A stretch of 64,000 nucleotides of DNA from Hemibagrus wyckioides (lineage: Eukaryota; Chordata; Actinopteri; Siluriformes; Bagridae): assembly GCF_019097595.1 (NCBI RefSeq), contig NC_080712.1, forward strand, positions 20,626,146-20,690,145. The letters are read 5' to 3'. Position numbers and translations under genes: made by a program. The notes beneath the pieces are model-generated. The model was not told where the DNA came from. It searched no databases and was given only the letters and a program-made list of their open reading frames with translations. This document shows positions 1 through 11,554 of this stretch, piece by piece. Each line of letters starts with the position of its first letter. Within the stretch, counting starts at the first letter, position 1.

Positions 1-1630
1 CCATTATCTTCAACATACTCAAGTACACGACACAATATTAAAAAAAAATAACACATACTGTACTGCAAAAAAAGGCCATGCAGTAAAACTGGACCAGATC
101 CAGCTAAGAGTCTGGGGGGTGAAGATAAGCGTGTTTATCAGCATGTTGTAATGCATTGTGTCGGGTTGTTTTAGGTTTATAGGAAGTGTTGAGTAAGATC
201 CACCTCTACCACATGGACAATATGCTCAATAGAAAGGAAGTATCTAGTATGTGGGAGAAATAAGATGTCCATAAGAGGGGTACTAGTGAGGAGAGGGGAG
301 GTATACTGCGTGAGGGAGAAAGTATGTTTACAGCTAAAACAAGGAAGGAAAAAAAAAAAAACAGCTTGAAATGCTGTGGGATGAAGCTTAAAAACCTAAA
401 AGCCCCCAGTGAATTCAAATGGGTTTTTATAATCGTGTTTCTATTCATTTTTTATTCAAACTGCTAAATGCTTAATATGACACAACGGTGATATATAAAC
501 ATTTTTAATATTTTACACTATATTCCCTTGGATTTTAAGAAAGTTCAATCCTAACCACCATCTTAATACATGCAGTTAATGATGCAGGAGGCAAAGCTAT
601 GTACGAGTGTTTCAGTACTGTACTGTCACCAAGAACTAAACCAGGACTCTGGAGATTTCGAATGTGAATCACAGCAAGGGCAGAAATTTCAAAGAGAAAA
701 AAAATGAAAGAACCACCTCAAGTTTCACCGTTTCAAAGGCCGTCTTACAGGATTACTACAACACAGAGGTACCAGAGTCACAGAGACCATTCGTGAGTCT
801 TCTGAAAGCTGTTGCAGTGCTACACGGAGGACTGGAAGAAGCTACCAGATTTCTTTAAAAGTTAAAATGGAAAGAAAATCATAGAAATTGGTCTAGAAAT
901 TGAGAGACAGAAGATCAAGGCCAGTTTTTAATTGTGTAATGTAAGCATGCAAGGGAAAAGAAGCATACTGATGAAGTGTGGGGGGGGGGGGGAATAGACG
1001 AGAAGACTTTAATGATGAGAGACTGGGGCAGGATCAAGATGGCAGGTGGAATATACGTAATAAATACAGACACTGATTCTGAATAAGAAGGTGCAAAGAC
1101 GCACTTAGAGCACATTAAACAAAGATGGAAGAACAGTTTCTCAGTAACAAGAACAGACATGGTTCCTGCTTCTACTTTTTGACTTTGGCAAACTGATGAA
1201 ACGTGACAGGACAAGCGTAGGTAGAATAAACACTGGACTATTAAACTTCTCCTGAGGAAAAAATACATTAAATAATTTATTAAAAACAACTTATAAAATA
1301 TAGATGCTTTTTATTGGTTTTTAAACCTAAACATTCAGAAGAAACTAAATAGATGACAAAAGCAGTATTCCAACTTAGAGACTTAGAGCACAAGATCTGG
1401 TGACCATTTGACTTTTTAGACTGCTTTGGGGGATAAAAAGCCTAGCAACTGTCTACCACTCCCATAGGTACTTACACAAGATGAAAGAATAGAGTCTCAG
1501 CACCAGTGTGTAAAGGTTGAGGTACAAAACTGATGTAGCCATTGACCAATCATTGATCTCCACTGTTCACAAAGAACAATTTCTTATCACTGATGTTTGT
1601 GCCAGCTCTGTTCATTTTAAACTCTCTTTA
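1..1630. other. Intronic/intergenic DNA, no gene recognised
   Basis: This stretch lies downstream of the zfand4 first coding exon on the minus strand, so it is probably inside the first long zfand4 intron. I see only short open frames, with no splice-flanked reading frame that resembles the later ubiquitin-like or AN1 zinc-finger exons of ZFAND4. The frame at 664-858 on the plus strand is lysine-rich and has no recognised domain. A run of G bases sits near 981-992. Confidence 0.5.
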
Positions 1631-1635
1631 TGGAT

Positions 1636-2187
1636 ATATACAGCTCTGGGAAGGAAGGAAGGGGGAGAAGGGAGAAAAAAAAAAACACCACTGCCCAGTC
1701 TCTAGATTTGAACCCTACTGAAAACCTTTGGACTGTCATCAAGAGGAAAGCTGAGCTGTTTGCTTTTTTGCAAAAAGAGTGGTATAAAGTTCCCCAACAG
1801 CAATGTGAAAGACTGGTGGAGAGCATGGAGCCATAACACATGCAAATCGGGGTTATTCCACCAAATACTGATTTCTTCATGTTCTTTAGCCATTAACAAG
1901 CATTAAGCATTAACACAATTTGTTTACAAATTATTTGCATTTTGTTTTATTTGAGTTATTAAAGCTCTGCAAATACTGCATGATCTTGGGTTATTTTGAT
2001 GTGTTGTCATTTCCTTTAAATATACACTGTAAATAACAATAGTTATATTTTAAATTTAGGAGAAATATTGTCAGCAGTTCACAAAAACATGAAACAAAAC
2101 TGTTCATCTCACCAATACATGAACCTGTAAGAAAAACACATAAGAAACTGATCATTTTGCAGTGGTCTCTTATTTTTTTCCAGCACT
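1636..2187 (+). mobile_element. Tc1-like transposon remnant (internally deleted)
   Basis: Positions 1690-1836 translate to a decayed C-terminal piece of a Tc1/mariner transposase that contains SLDLNPTENLW, the block around the third catalytic acid of the DDE triad. Outer sequence near 1640 (CAGCTCTGGGAAGG) and the reverse complement of about 2160-2187 (CAGTGCTGGAAAAAAATAAG) look like diverged copies of one terminal inverted repeat. The N-terminal DNA-binding half and most of the catalytic domain are missing, so the copy is dead. The exact ends are uncertain. Confidence 0.65.
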
Positions 2188-2189
2188 GT

Positions 2190-3600
2190 ATTTACAAGTA
2201 ATAAAGGCTATTCTGAATGATTATATCCTGAATTATTGCAAATATGAGTTTCTCCACTAGGGAGTTGCACATGAATGACCCCTCAAGTCATAATGATGAG
2301 TGAGAAACTAATAAGTCTTCTGAAAGTCTAAAATTTTCACTTGAGGAGAAACTTGCATCATGCATATTTCATGTGCTTTCCGAAAACAAAGCATGTGAAA
2401 ATGATATTCTGATAGCACATGAAGGCAGCAGCATTAGTTTTGGCCATTTCCCCTTCACCAGTCAGCTCTCTCTTATCATATAGCAACTGAGACAACATAT
2501 GACAACAGCCAACCAAGCGAAGGCCATCAACTGCTTCTTCTGAAGACACATGAACCCAGAAAACTGCACCTTTTCATCATGGGGCAGCGTAACACCCTCG
2601 ACCATTAATTTCTATTCTGCTTAAGCTTCTCTTAAGTCTCTTCAGCAAAAATCTTCCTTCTTCATATACCCTAATTTGATATGAAAATGACCAGAATGAA
2701 TCAGTGAATGTGCAAATTACTCTATGACATCGTCTAGAGACAAACCCCTAGGCAAACCCTGGATCCAACAGGAAAATTATATATCCCAGTTGGCTTAGGC
2801 GTGTCTGAAAGAGATGGAATCTTTGGCTGTGAATAGAGAAGTCTGGACTGACTTTCTCAGCCTGCTGCCACCACCATAACCCCGACTCGGAACAGCAGAA
2901 GGAAAATGAATAAATGAATGAGTGTTTTGGCTCCAAGAAACTATTAAAATGGCATATAAATTAGACCTGGAAGCATAGCTATGTGTTTATCCTTGCACAT
3001 CATCATCAGTATGCATAAGAATGCAAATTCAATCCCCCCTGTGTCCCCCTGTCATCCCAGCCACATCTAGCCTGATTACATCATGTTCTTAACTAGAAAT
3101 TACCACACTGTAACTAAAAGGCAGATGCACCACATTGGGAAAATCTGACCTTGAATGACTAAACTGTCTGAATAAATTGTTTATGGGGCAATAAGGGAAA
3201 TTGACACACTTGTTGCATGCTTCCAATCTACAATCATGTACTGTATGTACCATTAGAACACATTTAACCAAAAAAAATAAGGATTGGCTGCTAGAAAACT
3301 ATCTTGCATTTGTCACAACACAATTATAAAACTGAGTCTTAAGTCTTGATTTAGACTATTATATTCTTAGAGATTTTTAGAACAGTATCCTGATGACTAA
3401 CTTACTTTTCTGTTTGTTTGTGATAAACTTGATATTGCATTTACATATGTGTATTTTGTCTCCTTGCTCTCAAAACAGCCTCCATTGTACATGCCATGAT
3501 TTCCACAGGGTCTTGAAAACATTTCTGTGATATTCTGATCCATGTTGATATGACTGCACCACAAAATTCTTGCAGATCACATCACAAAGGTCTTGGAATG
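2190..3600. other. Spacer with one unexplained open segment
   Basis: This is mostly AT-rich DNA without recognised repeats. On the minus strand, about 2340-2630 carries two overlapping open frames that look more protein-like than their surroundings. One is 63 codons long (2358-2549). The other is 47 codons and includes a hydrophobic stretch that could span a membrane. I recognise neither, and no clear splice sites flank them. Confidence 0.4.
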
Positions 3601-4412
3601 TAGGAATGCCCAACCACCAGGCCGTGGATCATTTGTTAGTGTGACGCACAGAAATAATAAAAACTTTTATTTATATTTTTTTATTATTATTTTAATTTCA
3701 TTGCCTATCGCAGTCTGCAGGGTGCTTTATTTTGAAAAATAAACACTATCATCTGTTCAATTTTTTCATTCACCGATAAATTAAGCCTCCAAGCCTACCC
3801 TAGCAATAATGAGTAAAAAAAAAACACAAACACTCTCGTTTGTTGGAGAGCTTCTTTGGAAAGGAGGAAAGACCCAATGAACATAAGGCAAAACACTCTA
3901 AGACTGCCAACAAAAATAAAAAAAATACTTAAATTACAGGTTCATCATTATGCTCCAAGCTCACTCTGTATAATGTGTGGCAACCAACTATCCAATAAGG
4001 CCATAGCAGAAATTTGAGCAGTGGTAGATCAAGTGGTTAAGGCTCTGGGTCGTTGACCAGAAGATTGGGGTTCAAGCCCCAGGCTGCCACTGTTGGCCCC
4101 TTGAGCAAGGCCCCAAACCCACCCTGCTCCAGGGTCGCTGCCTCATGGCTCTGACCCCAGCCCCCAAGAATGGGATATGCAAAGAAAGAATTTCACTGTG
4201 CAGTAAAGTACATGTGACAAAGACAACTTAACTGAAATAAAGTGCATAATATATAATGTAATGGTTACATTTACAATATATACAAAAGTAATAATTAAAT
4301 GATATATTATGTACTTTATTGTATTTAGTTATGCATGTGATCCCTACACCCCCACCGGTCCATAGAAAAATTGTCTTGCAGGTCGGTGGTGCAAAAAAGT
4401 TGGGGACTTCTG
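3601..4412. mobile_element. hAT-type (Zaphod-like) non-autonomous element
   Basis: The left end reads TAGGAATGCCCAACCACCAG. The reverse complement of the right end reads CAGAAGTCCCCAACTTTTTT, followed by a GCACCACC block and, further in, a GGACCGG block. These are the hallmark terminal blocks of the Zaphod-like hAT elements of fish and other vertebrates. No transposase remains. A tRNA-derived SINE sits inside it. I could not confirm an 8-bp target duplication, so the ends are approximate. Confidence 0.55.
4019..4232 (+). repeat. tRNA-derived SINE
   Basis: The head carries RNA polymerase III internal promoter boxes: an A-box-like TGGTAGATCAAGTGG and a B-box-like GGTTCAAGCCCC, spaced as in a tRNA. 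The body is followed by a tail rich in CAGTAAAGTACATGTGAC. This is a retroposed SINE, not a functional tRNA gene, since it cannot fold into a complete cloverleaf with an acceptor stem. It lies inside a hAT remnant. Confidence 0.7.
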
Positions 4413-4432
4413 TTCTAACAGATTCAGATCTG

Positions 4433-4765
4433 GTGACTGGGAATCAACAAGGCATTTCCTTCCACAAAACTGCCACTGACTGGACTTTATTCTGAGTAAT
4501 CTCTAGAGACTGTTCTGTGTCATTCCAAGGAGATCAGCAAGTACAGAAATACACAAACCAGCCCATCTGGCACCGACAATCACGCCACAGTCAAGATCAC
4601 GGAGATCACATTTTCCCCCTCATTCTGATGGCTGACGTGAACATTACTCAAAGCTGCTGGCCTGTATCTGCATGATTTCATGCATAGCATTGCTGCCACA
4701 TGATTGGATTATTAAATAATTGCATGAACGAGTAATTCATGTAAGTAGGTATCCAGCATTTGTCA
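4433..4765 (-). mobile_element. Tc1-like remnant (AGGAACAC-terminus family)
   Basis: Read on the minus strand, this piece matches the 5' portion of the Tc1-like family also present at 9215-9985 and 46985-47258. Shared words include the region around TCTGATGGTGG, the GTGATCTC... block and the CACATGATTGG... block near the terminus. It has no reading frame and is an old truncated copy. Confidence 0.5.
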
Positions 4766-5104
4766 GCCATCATAAGAATTGTTCCATGTCTCACCTGTAC
4801 AAATGATTTTGCTTTGGCCTAACATTACACAACCAAGATTTTTATTCATTACTAATTTAAGCCAAGTTGACCAGCTGTGTAGCTTTGCACTCTGGTACAG
4901 TAGCTAAGTGTTTTGGATTACCTCGTCATTCTCTGATGGATTGGATATCAGACAATGATAAGTTAAATAGCTTAAACCTAACTGAGCTCTTGCTTATAAA
5001 AGGGCCCATTTTAGAAAGAAATAGTTGAAAAATGAACCTCAGGTGGTTGATTCTGATTTTATAGGTTATTATGTTTATAGGTGATTCAGTAAAAAAAAAT
5101 TGCA

Positions 5105-5400
5105 TTATTTTATTCATCCATCTATCCATCCATTTTCTTTACCTCTAATCCTAGACAGGGTTGCCGGAAACGTTGAGACTATCCAGAGGGGACTCGGGGC
5201 ACAAGGAAGGAGACAGCCTGGGCAGGGTGCCAACCCATCACAGGGCACAATCACACACACACACACACACTACAGACAATTTAGAAATGCCAATTCAGCC
5301 TACAATGCATGTCTTTGGACTAGGGGGAGGAAACCGATGTTCCTGGAGGATATCCAGAAGCACTGGGAGAACATGCAAACTCCACACACACAGAGTAGCA
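5105..5400 (-). repeat. SINE with LINE2-type tail, reverse orientation
   Basis: On the minus strand the sequence carries the typical body GAGTTTGCATGTTCTCCCAG, followed by the TTTCCTCC... and CTGTGATGGGTTGGC... blocks, and ends in a CATCCATC/GGATGGAT tail. The same family occurs at 30659-31024 and 56955-57276. The tRNA-like head is missing. An (AC)n run sits inside at about 5251-5271. Confidence 0.65.
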
Positions 5401-5766
5401 TACTATTACATTATAATTTCTATAATCTAATACTATCATTGTTATAAGTTATGTTAGATATTCTTTGGACTGGCCACTTAAAGGTCATATTTGTGCAACA
5501 GACCAAACAGCACAAGAAGACTAGTGATGCTGATCCAGAGCAAAACTGGTGAAGTAGTTTAACCTTTTATGAATTTGTCACATGAGTTTTCAGGCAGGTA
5601 GAATGCGTCCTACTTTAACTGCTAGAAGAAGTCTTCATATTTAAATTATGTTAACTTTTTCTCTGGATGATTAATATATTATGCCAAAATTCTCCACAAA
5701 ATGTCTCCATGCCACTACAAAAAAATAAGACAATCCATTAAACATGTGCTTTAAAAGTACACATAC

Positions 5767-5950
5767 CTTCCAGTCTCTGAATCTTGGCTTTAACAGAGAC
5801 AATTGTCTCAAACGGTGAGACCCGCAGCTGGAAGCAGGTCCCTGTCAGAGTCTCGATGAACAGCTCCATGGTCTCATAGAAGGGCAGTTTGTAGTTGACA
5901 ACCCCCAGGTTATCATCATTGAAAAATGGAGGCTCCCTCTTATCAGCCAT
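5767..5950 (-). CDS. zfand4: zfand4 (ANUBL1), first coding exon, partial gene
   Basis: The exon begins MADKREPPFFNDDNLG and continues through ELFIETLTGTCFQLRVSPFE to KAKIQRLEG, which I recognise as the N-terminus and start of the ubiquitin-like domain of ZFAND4, an AN1-type zinc-finger/ubiquitin-like protein. The start is placed at 5950 because family proteins begin MADK; the open frame runs further upstream but reads as 5' UTR. The donor is GAAG|GTATG at 5766, leaving 61 codons plus one base (phase 1). A plausible 5' UTR acceptor (CATCCACAG) lies near 6076. No later zfand4 exon was found in the 5.7 kb to the left, so the first coding intron is at least that long. Neighbouring washc2 is also a neighbour in human. 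Confidence 0.88.
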
Positions 5951-6099
5951 GTTTATAGGGAGGTTAGGATTCTCAGGGAGAGACTGGGATGAAGCCTGCC
6001 CAAGGTGGAGGAGTGAGGGTTGTGATCTCACCACCGTTCCTTGGTACACTCATCCTGGACACAGGTGCTCACTGTGGATGAGACACATGACACACTGAG

Positions 6100-6900
6100 C
6101 TGTGCAACACAAGCTGCAGCCATTCGTCGTGTGACATCTGAAACAACAGTTTGTATACGGGTATGTGTGAACTGTATCCTCTTACTCCTCACAAGACAGA
6201 TTTGAACTTCAGTAGCATGCTACCAAAATGAGCTCATAGTTTAAGCTAGAATCCCTGAATGATTAGTGCAAGAGGGAGAGGGAGCTGTCTGAACTGACAG
6301 CCATCAGGCGAATACAGATGACCCAGATATTCCAGAACTCACTCAACGTTCACTGATTTTTTTTAAATAATTCCTGAGCCCACCATTATAGCAGCGTAAT
6401 ATTCATCTAAAACCTGCTTTAACAGCATATAGTTTTATATTTCTCAAACAATTTTTAACTAATAAAAACATCTCTGTTTGAAGACCTTTAATCTTTTTTT
6501 CTTATGGATTTACACCCAATTTCTCCCCAACTTGTCAACCTGCAAACTCACACCCACCAGCCAAAGCAGTACATGAAGGCTTTCTCTGATGCTGCGTTCA
6601 CTTATAGAGCAAACATTTTCAACTAAAGATGCCGACTTGCAGCAAAATGAGATGTGGGTGCGTCCAATGATGCGACAACACTGAAAAAAGATTAACTTTA
6701 TCAAACATGGAGTGATTTGGTGCTACAGCTACCAGTGAGAGTGAAGACAGTAGAACGTATTTTATCCATGACACCGAGCACACACTGTTTCTCCTATGCA
6801 TACATACACTGGTAAGTTTTGTATACAATGCTAAAAACACTATTACTATGGCAACCAGAAGTAAAAACACATACTGCTGAAGGCATAGTACAGCGACCGT
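6100..6900. other. zfand4 5' intron, no gene recognised
   Basis: This lies upstream of the first zfand4 coding exon, between it and the probable promoter. Open frames on the minus strand (for example 6619-6987) are hydrophobic and lack recognised domains. I see no exon or repeat that I can name with confidence. Confidence 0.4.
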
Positions 6901-6905
6901 TGGGA

Positions 6906-7842
6906 CACAGAGTGGGGATATGATAACGTGCAACAAAACATAATAAAGTGCATAATATACACTGTATTGCCAAAAGTTTTGGGACACCCCTCCAAATCAT
7001 TGAATTCAGGTGTTGGGCTCGGCCCCTTAGTTCCAGTGAAAGGAACTCTTAATGCTTCAGCATACCAAGACATTTTGGACAATTTCATGCTCCCAACTTT
7101 GTGGGAACAGTTTGGGGATGACCCCTTCCTGTTCCAACATGACTGCACACCAGTGCACAAAGCAAGGTCCATAAAGACATGGATGATCGAGTTTGGTGTG
7201 GAGGCATTTCACAGAGTCCTGACCTCAACCCGACAGAACACCTTTGGGATGAATTAGAGTGGAGATTGCGAGCCAGACCTTGTCGTCCGAAATCAGTGCC
7301 TGACCTCACAAATGTGCTTCTAGTGGAATGGTCAAAAATTCCTATAAACATACTTCTAAACCTTGTGGGAAGCCTTCCCAGAAGTTGAAGCTGTTATACC
7401 TGCAAAGGGTGGGCTAACTCCATATTACATTCATGTGCATGTAAAGACAGACGTCCCAGTTCTGGCCTGGCTCGGAGTCTCTGCTCTAGTTCAATATGTT
7501 CTATCGGGCTGAGGTCAGGACTCTGTGCAGGCCAGTCAAGTTCCTATCCCACCAAACTCCCTCATCCATGTCTTTATGGACCTTGCTTTGTGCACTGGTG
7601 TTCAGTCATGTTGGAACAGGAAGGGGTCATCCTCAAACTGTTCCCACAAAGTTGGGAGCATGAATTTGTCCAGAATATCTTGCTATGCTGAAGCATTAAG
7701 AGTTCCTTTCACTGGAACTAAGCGGTCAAGCCCAACCCCTGAATTCAATGATTTGGAGGGGTGTCCCAAAACTTTTGGCAATACAGTGTATATTATGCAC
7801 TTTATTATGTTTTGTTGCACGTTATCATATCCCCACTCTGTG
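6906..7842. mobile_element. Foldback (palindromic) Tc1-like composite
   Basis: Two inverted arms, about 6906-7275 and 7475-7842, are nearly identical reverse complements. Each contains a Tc1-like terminus (CACTGTATTGCCAAAAGTTT) and a transposase fragment including [20 protein letters not shown]. The sequence matches the catalytic half of the intact element at 38458-39705. The mirrored identity continues about 45 bp outside both Tc1 termini (TGATAACGTGCAACAAAACA and neighbours). The spacer of about 200 bp holds the C-terminal transposase region. Sequence just right of the palindrome (AAAAATTGTCTTG, then CCGGTCCATGGTGC) resembles the hAT end at 4360-4410. No complete transposase frame exists. 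Confidence 0.75.
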
Positions 7843-8319
7843 GAAAAATTGTCTTGTATTAAACCGGTCCATGGTGCAAAACAGGTTGACGTCACGTACC
7901 CTTAAGAACCAGTGTGATAACTTATTAGATGACTTATTGGAACTTAAAAAGACAGACATGTACAATTTACTGATGTTTCACTAGGACATTAAAGGGGTCA
8001 CATACACATTAAAAGTGGAAATGTCTTTTCAACAAGCCACAAAAAGACTCTCTGGTGTAACTTCTAGGCATTTAAACAGGTAAACCTGCCTTATGAAAAC
8101 ATAGCAAGAAATGTTTTGCTATGAAGAACAGCTTCAAGGAGACTGAAGTGCGCCAGATTGCTTCATTAAATTCGCTTATTTGAGTGATTTTATTAACTGA
8201 CACAAATGTACACCTCCACAAAACGTACCAGGGTGGGCATTTATTAACTATTGATATTTAACCAGGTTTTTTGAACTAAAGTTTGAAAGCAGGAGACTTC
8301 GCGTTAATGTTATTCAGTC

Positions 8320-8454
8320 ATGGCGGCGGTCTCTACAACATACAGAGAAGTGTTCAGATTTCCTGAAGCTGTTCAGAAGAAATCCCACATTTACACACAC
8401 CTCCATGAGATTACCCTGATCACCATTAGCAGAGGATACGGTCTGCTAATGTAG
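8320..8454 (+). CDS. Short ORF of unknown nature near zfand4 promoter
   Basis: A 44-codon frame opens with MAAVSTTYREVFRFPEAVQK and ends at TAG in 8452-8454. The MAAV start in a GGCGGCGG context and the basic/aromatic composition look like the N-terminus of a nuclear-encoded protein, but I do not recognise the family and no downstream exon is evident. It could be the first exon of a divergent transcript or chance. Confidence in a real protein is low. Confidence 0.2.
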   Translation: MAAVSTTYREVFRFPEAVQKKSHIYTHLHEITLITISRGYGLLM

Positions 8455-8814
8455 CTATCCATCAAAGGTCATTGCCAAGATAACAATACTTTGTAGCCGT
8501 CCCAATAAAATGAATGCTGCTTTCGTGCTAGTAATAGTCAAGAACACAATAAAAGGTAAATATATATATATCAGGAAAAATATGGACATTTCATAAAATA
8601 TGAATATAAAGTAAACTAGCACGCGCCACGGAGAGCGACCCAGTTAACTGTCTATTTAGTTAGCTAGAAGGTTTTGTACACAAAGCTAACAACAGGTACG
8701 GTTACAGATGATGATGATGACGATGAGGAGGATGATAAAGATGATGCTAGCGACTCTCGTGCTAGTTAGCTAATTCACCAGCCCCCCTCCCCCCACGCTC
8801 GTATCGTGAGAAAT

Positions 8815-8844
8815 ACAATAATAATAATAATAATAATATTAATG

Positions 8845-8882
<38 letters not shown>
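8815..8882. repeat. (AAT)n microsatellite
   Basis: A nearly pure AAT/ATA trinucleotide array of about 22 units with a few interruptions. It is a non-coding simple repeat within the CpG-containing region upstream of zfand4. Confidence 0.9.
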
Positions 8883-8884
<2 letters not shown>

Positions 8885-9214
8885 CCAAATCATGATTTAC
8901 GTCACAGCGCGTCTCAGTACCATTAATTCCTCAGGACATCTTCACCATTTCTCGGTCTGTCCCAGTGAACATGGTGGGAGTCGTCGATTGTTGCACTTTG
9001 TGATTGACAGGAGAGAAGTCCAAAGGCTTCAGCTGTAATCTGGACTTAAGAATGCCGTGTCCAATGAGAACGCTGAGGAGGCGGGATTTACAGCCAGTTC
9101 GGTTGCAGGTGAGCGATTTTTCCTCGAAGTCTCCCGGATGTGAACTCTGGTTTCTAAGTAACACAAGTACACACACATGAGGCTACGACTATACTACCGT
9201 ACTACACACGCCGA

Positions 9215-9985
9215 GCACTTTATTAGGAACACATGAACTCATTCAGGCAATTATCTAATCGGCCAATCATGTGACTGCGATAATAATCACATCCACCATC
9301 AGAATGAGGAGGAAAAGTGTGATCTCGGTGGTTTTCACTGTGGCTGGATTGTTGGTGTCAGACAGGCTCGTTTGAGTAATTCTGTAGATGCAGATCGTCT
9401 GCACTTTTCAGACACAGAGGTCTATACTCAGAAAAGACAGAAATGCCTTATTGATTAGAGAGGTCAATGAAGAATGGCCAGACTAGTTCAAACTGAGAGA
9501 AAGCTACAGTAACTCAACTAAGCACTCTGAATACAGAACATTGAACAGATGGGTTAGAACAGCAGAAGACCATGTAGGGTACCATGTTGGGAACAGAAAT
9601 CTGAGGCTGCAGTGGGCACAGGATCACCAAACCTGAACATTTTATAGCCTGGATAAACATCTGGTGGTCTGATGAAGATTAACAGCATGAATCTATGGAT
9701 TGTATTAACAGTACAGGCTGGGGGAGGTGGTGTGATAGTATGAGGCATATTTATTGGCACACCTTGGATCTGTTAATACCAATCTATCATCGCTTGAATG
9801 CCACAGTCTAATGGACACCTCCTGTATAATACTGCGTCATGTCACAAAGCAAAAGGTATTTCAAACTGGTTTCATGAACATGACAATGAGCTGAGTGTTC
9901 TTCAGTGGTCTTTGAATCTGAATCCACCGGATCTGAATCCAGTAGAACACCTTTTGGATGTGGTAGAACCTGAAACATTTTTTTA
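9215..9985 (+). mobile_element. Tc1-like transposon remnant (AGGAACAC-terminus family)
   Basis: It starts with CACTTTATTAGGAACACATG, a known fish Tc1-like terminus, followed by the GTGATCTC... and TTGTTGGTGTCAGAC... blocks. It reaches a decayed transposase end at 9932-9968 that encodes LNPPDLNPVEHLLDVVE. Several frameshifts and stops interrupt the frame, and the right terminus is not visible. It is an inactive copy. Confidence 0.65.
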
Positions 9986-9989
9986 GATA

Positions 9990-11554
9990 TAAAAAAAGCA
10001 CAGGCTTCAATTTACATTTCAAGTAGTATAAATCAATTTCCTGAAAAGGTTTCACACATTACACATTTTTCTTTGGCCTGAAACCTTTTACATATTTATT
10101 CTTTATGCATTTGTCATCCAAATAATAATAATCCAGGGTCCAAGCACTAAAAGGTTTTTGTTAGAATTTCTCCTCCCCTTTTTTCCCCTGCCTTAAAACA
10201 AATCATCCACATGAAAACAAAAGCTCTTGCATGTATGGGGACCTCTGAATTACACAAGCCACACCTTTCATTAGAAACCATAATCCTGTTGGTAAAGATT
10301 TTTAGCAGATACACAGATATGGGATACTTTGCTTGTTTATTTATGATGGAAAAGCATGCGCCCTGTGGCAACCTGAAAAATATTAAGATTTTATTGCTTG
10401 TTATTGTAGCCAGCATTATTTAGGTAATTGTTTTCCTAATTTTTAAGTAAAATTTCAAATGTTTTTAAAATGTCATCATGTTGATCCAGTTGAAATGTGT
10501 ATCTTTTCCCCATTATACATAATAATTATATAGTAATTAATAAAATGTGGACAAATAATTGTTGATCATAGTTCAAAAAATGTTTCTACCTATGACCTAT
10601 TTAAATTATTTTATAAATCAGGCACACATAAACGAGTACATCAACTCCAACCAAAGAAAGCCAAACAAATATAATAGCCAGGTTATGGAATTTTTTTGTA
10701 TAATGGCAGTGTAACACTGTGAATGTGAAAAATGTGAATGGAGCAGAAATGGGGAAATGGTGAACTGCAATTGCTATACTTACTTGGTCAGAGGAAGTCA
10801 GTGGTAGGTGTCACAGAGCACATCAGCTTCATTTACAGACCTTTTGCTCCAATTTTACTCTAAACATTACTATACATTATTCTAATTAATTTTGACCTAA
10901 TAGTAGGCCAGTGAAGTGAAAGTTAACATACTGATCATTTCCAATAAGAGGCTATAGAAAGAAAAAACAATCACTCTTCATAAAATATATTTTCTTTAGT
11001 TTACAAAACAAATCATTTTACATGCAACACAAAAAAATGTATAAAAACAGCATCAAAAGACAAAGAACACTAATGTTGAAAAGCAATCCTGACAGTCATA
11101 TGCAAAACTGATGCAAAAGAACGCAAAATAAACCATGTTTACCATGTCAGAGGAATGTATCCATTCACAATCAAATCAATTTGATTTTATATGATGTACA
11201 ACTGATGTCAATTTTAAAGTGCTTTACCATAATAAACACAAAGAAATAAAAAATCCATTAATAATCTAAATAACACTTCATGGCAGTGGCTTTACCCTAC
11301 TGCTGAGAGATGAGCAGATGCCATTAGAAGATACTTGAGATTTCTGTTCATCTCTTTTTGATGAAGATATAAGCTATTGATCAAACATGAGTTTTTTTTA
11401 TATATATATATATACCGTTAAAAGTTAGTTTTTTATTATCTATTTGTCATAAGGCTGTTTTTTTCTAGAATTTATAAATTATCTGTCAACAGTATTAATT
11501 CAGTATGTTCCAGTCTGTAAGTCCAACAATCTCTACATAAATATATTCAAATAT
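9990..11554. other. AT-rich spacer and washc2 3' UTR
   Basis: No gene is recognised. The right part must contain the washc2 3' UTR (minus strand). A minus-strand AATAAA at 11432-11437 lies about 120 bp after the stop and could be a polyadenylation signal; another lies near 10388. Open frames on both strands near 10147-10423 show no domain. Confidence 0.45.

Larger units (their letters stand above)
7900..9200. promoter_or_regulatory. zfand4: Probable zfand4 promoter region
   Basis: CpGs, CCAAT-type boxes (TCCAATGAG at about 9060; GATTGACAG at about 9002) and a GC box (GAGGCGGGATT at about 9076) cluster at 8.6-9.15 kb, in contrast with the CpG-poor flanks. The cluster lies upstream of zfand4, which reads leftward. 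I infer promoter function; no first exon could be fixed. A short plus-strand frame starting MAAVSTTYREVF at 8320 lies here, along with a donor-like TTGCAG|GTGAGC on the plus strand near 9108, so divergent transcription is possible. Confidence 0.35.

Noticed and set aside
4019..4100. Possible tRNA gene
   Set aside because: A/B boxes are present but there is no complete cloverleaf; the downstream body and tail show it is a SINE. The same holds at 30659 and 39895.
5951..6049. Upstream in-frame extension of zfand4 (MYQGTVVRSQPS...)
   Set aside because: Family proteins start MADK; the extension reads as 5' UTR near an acceptor-like site.
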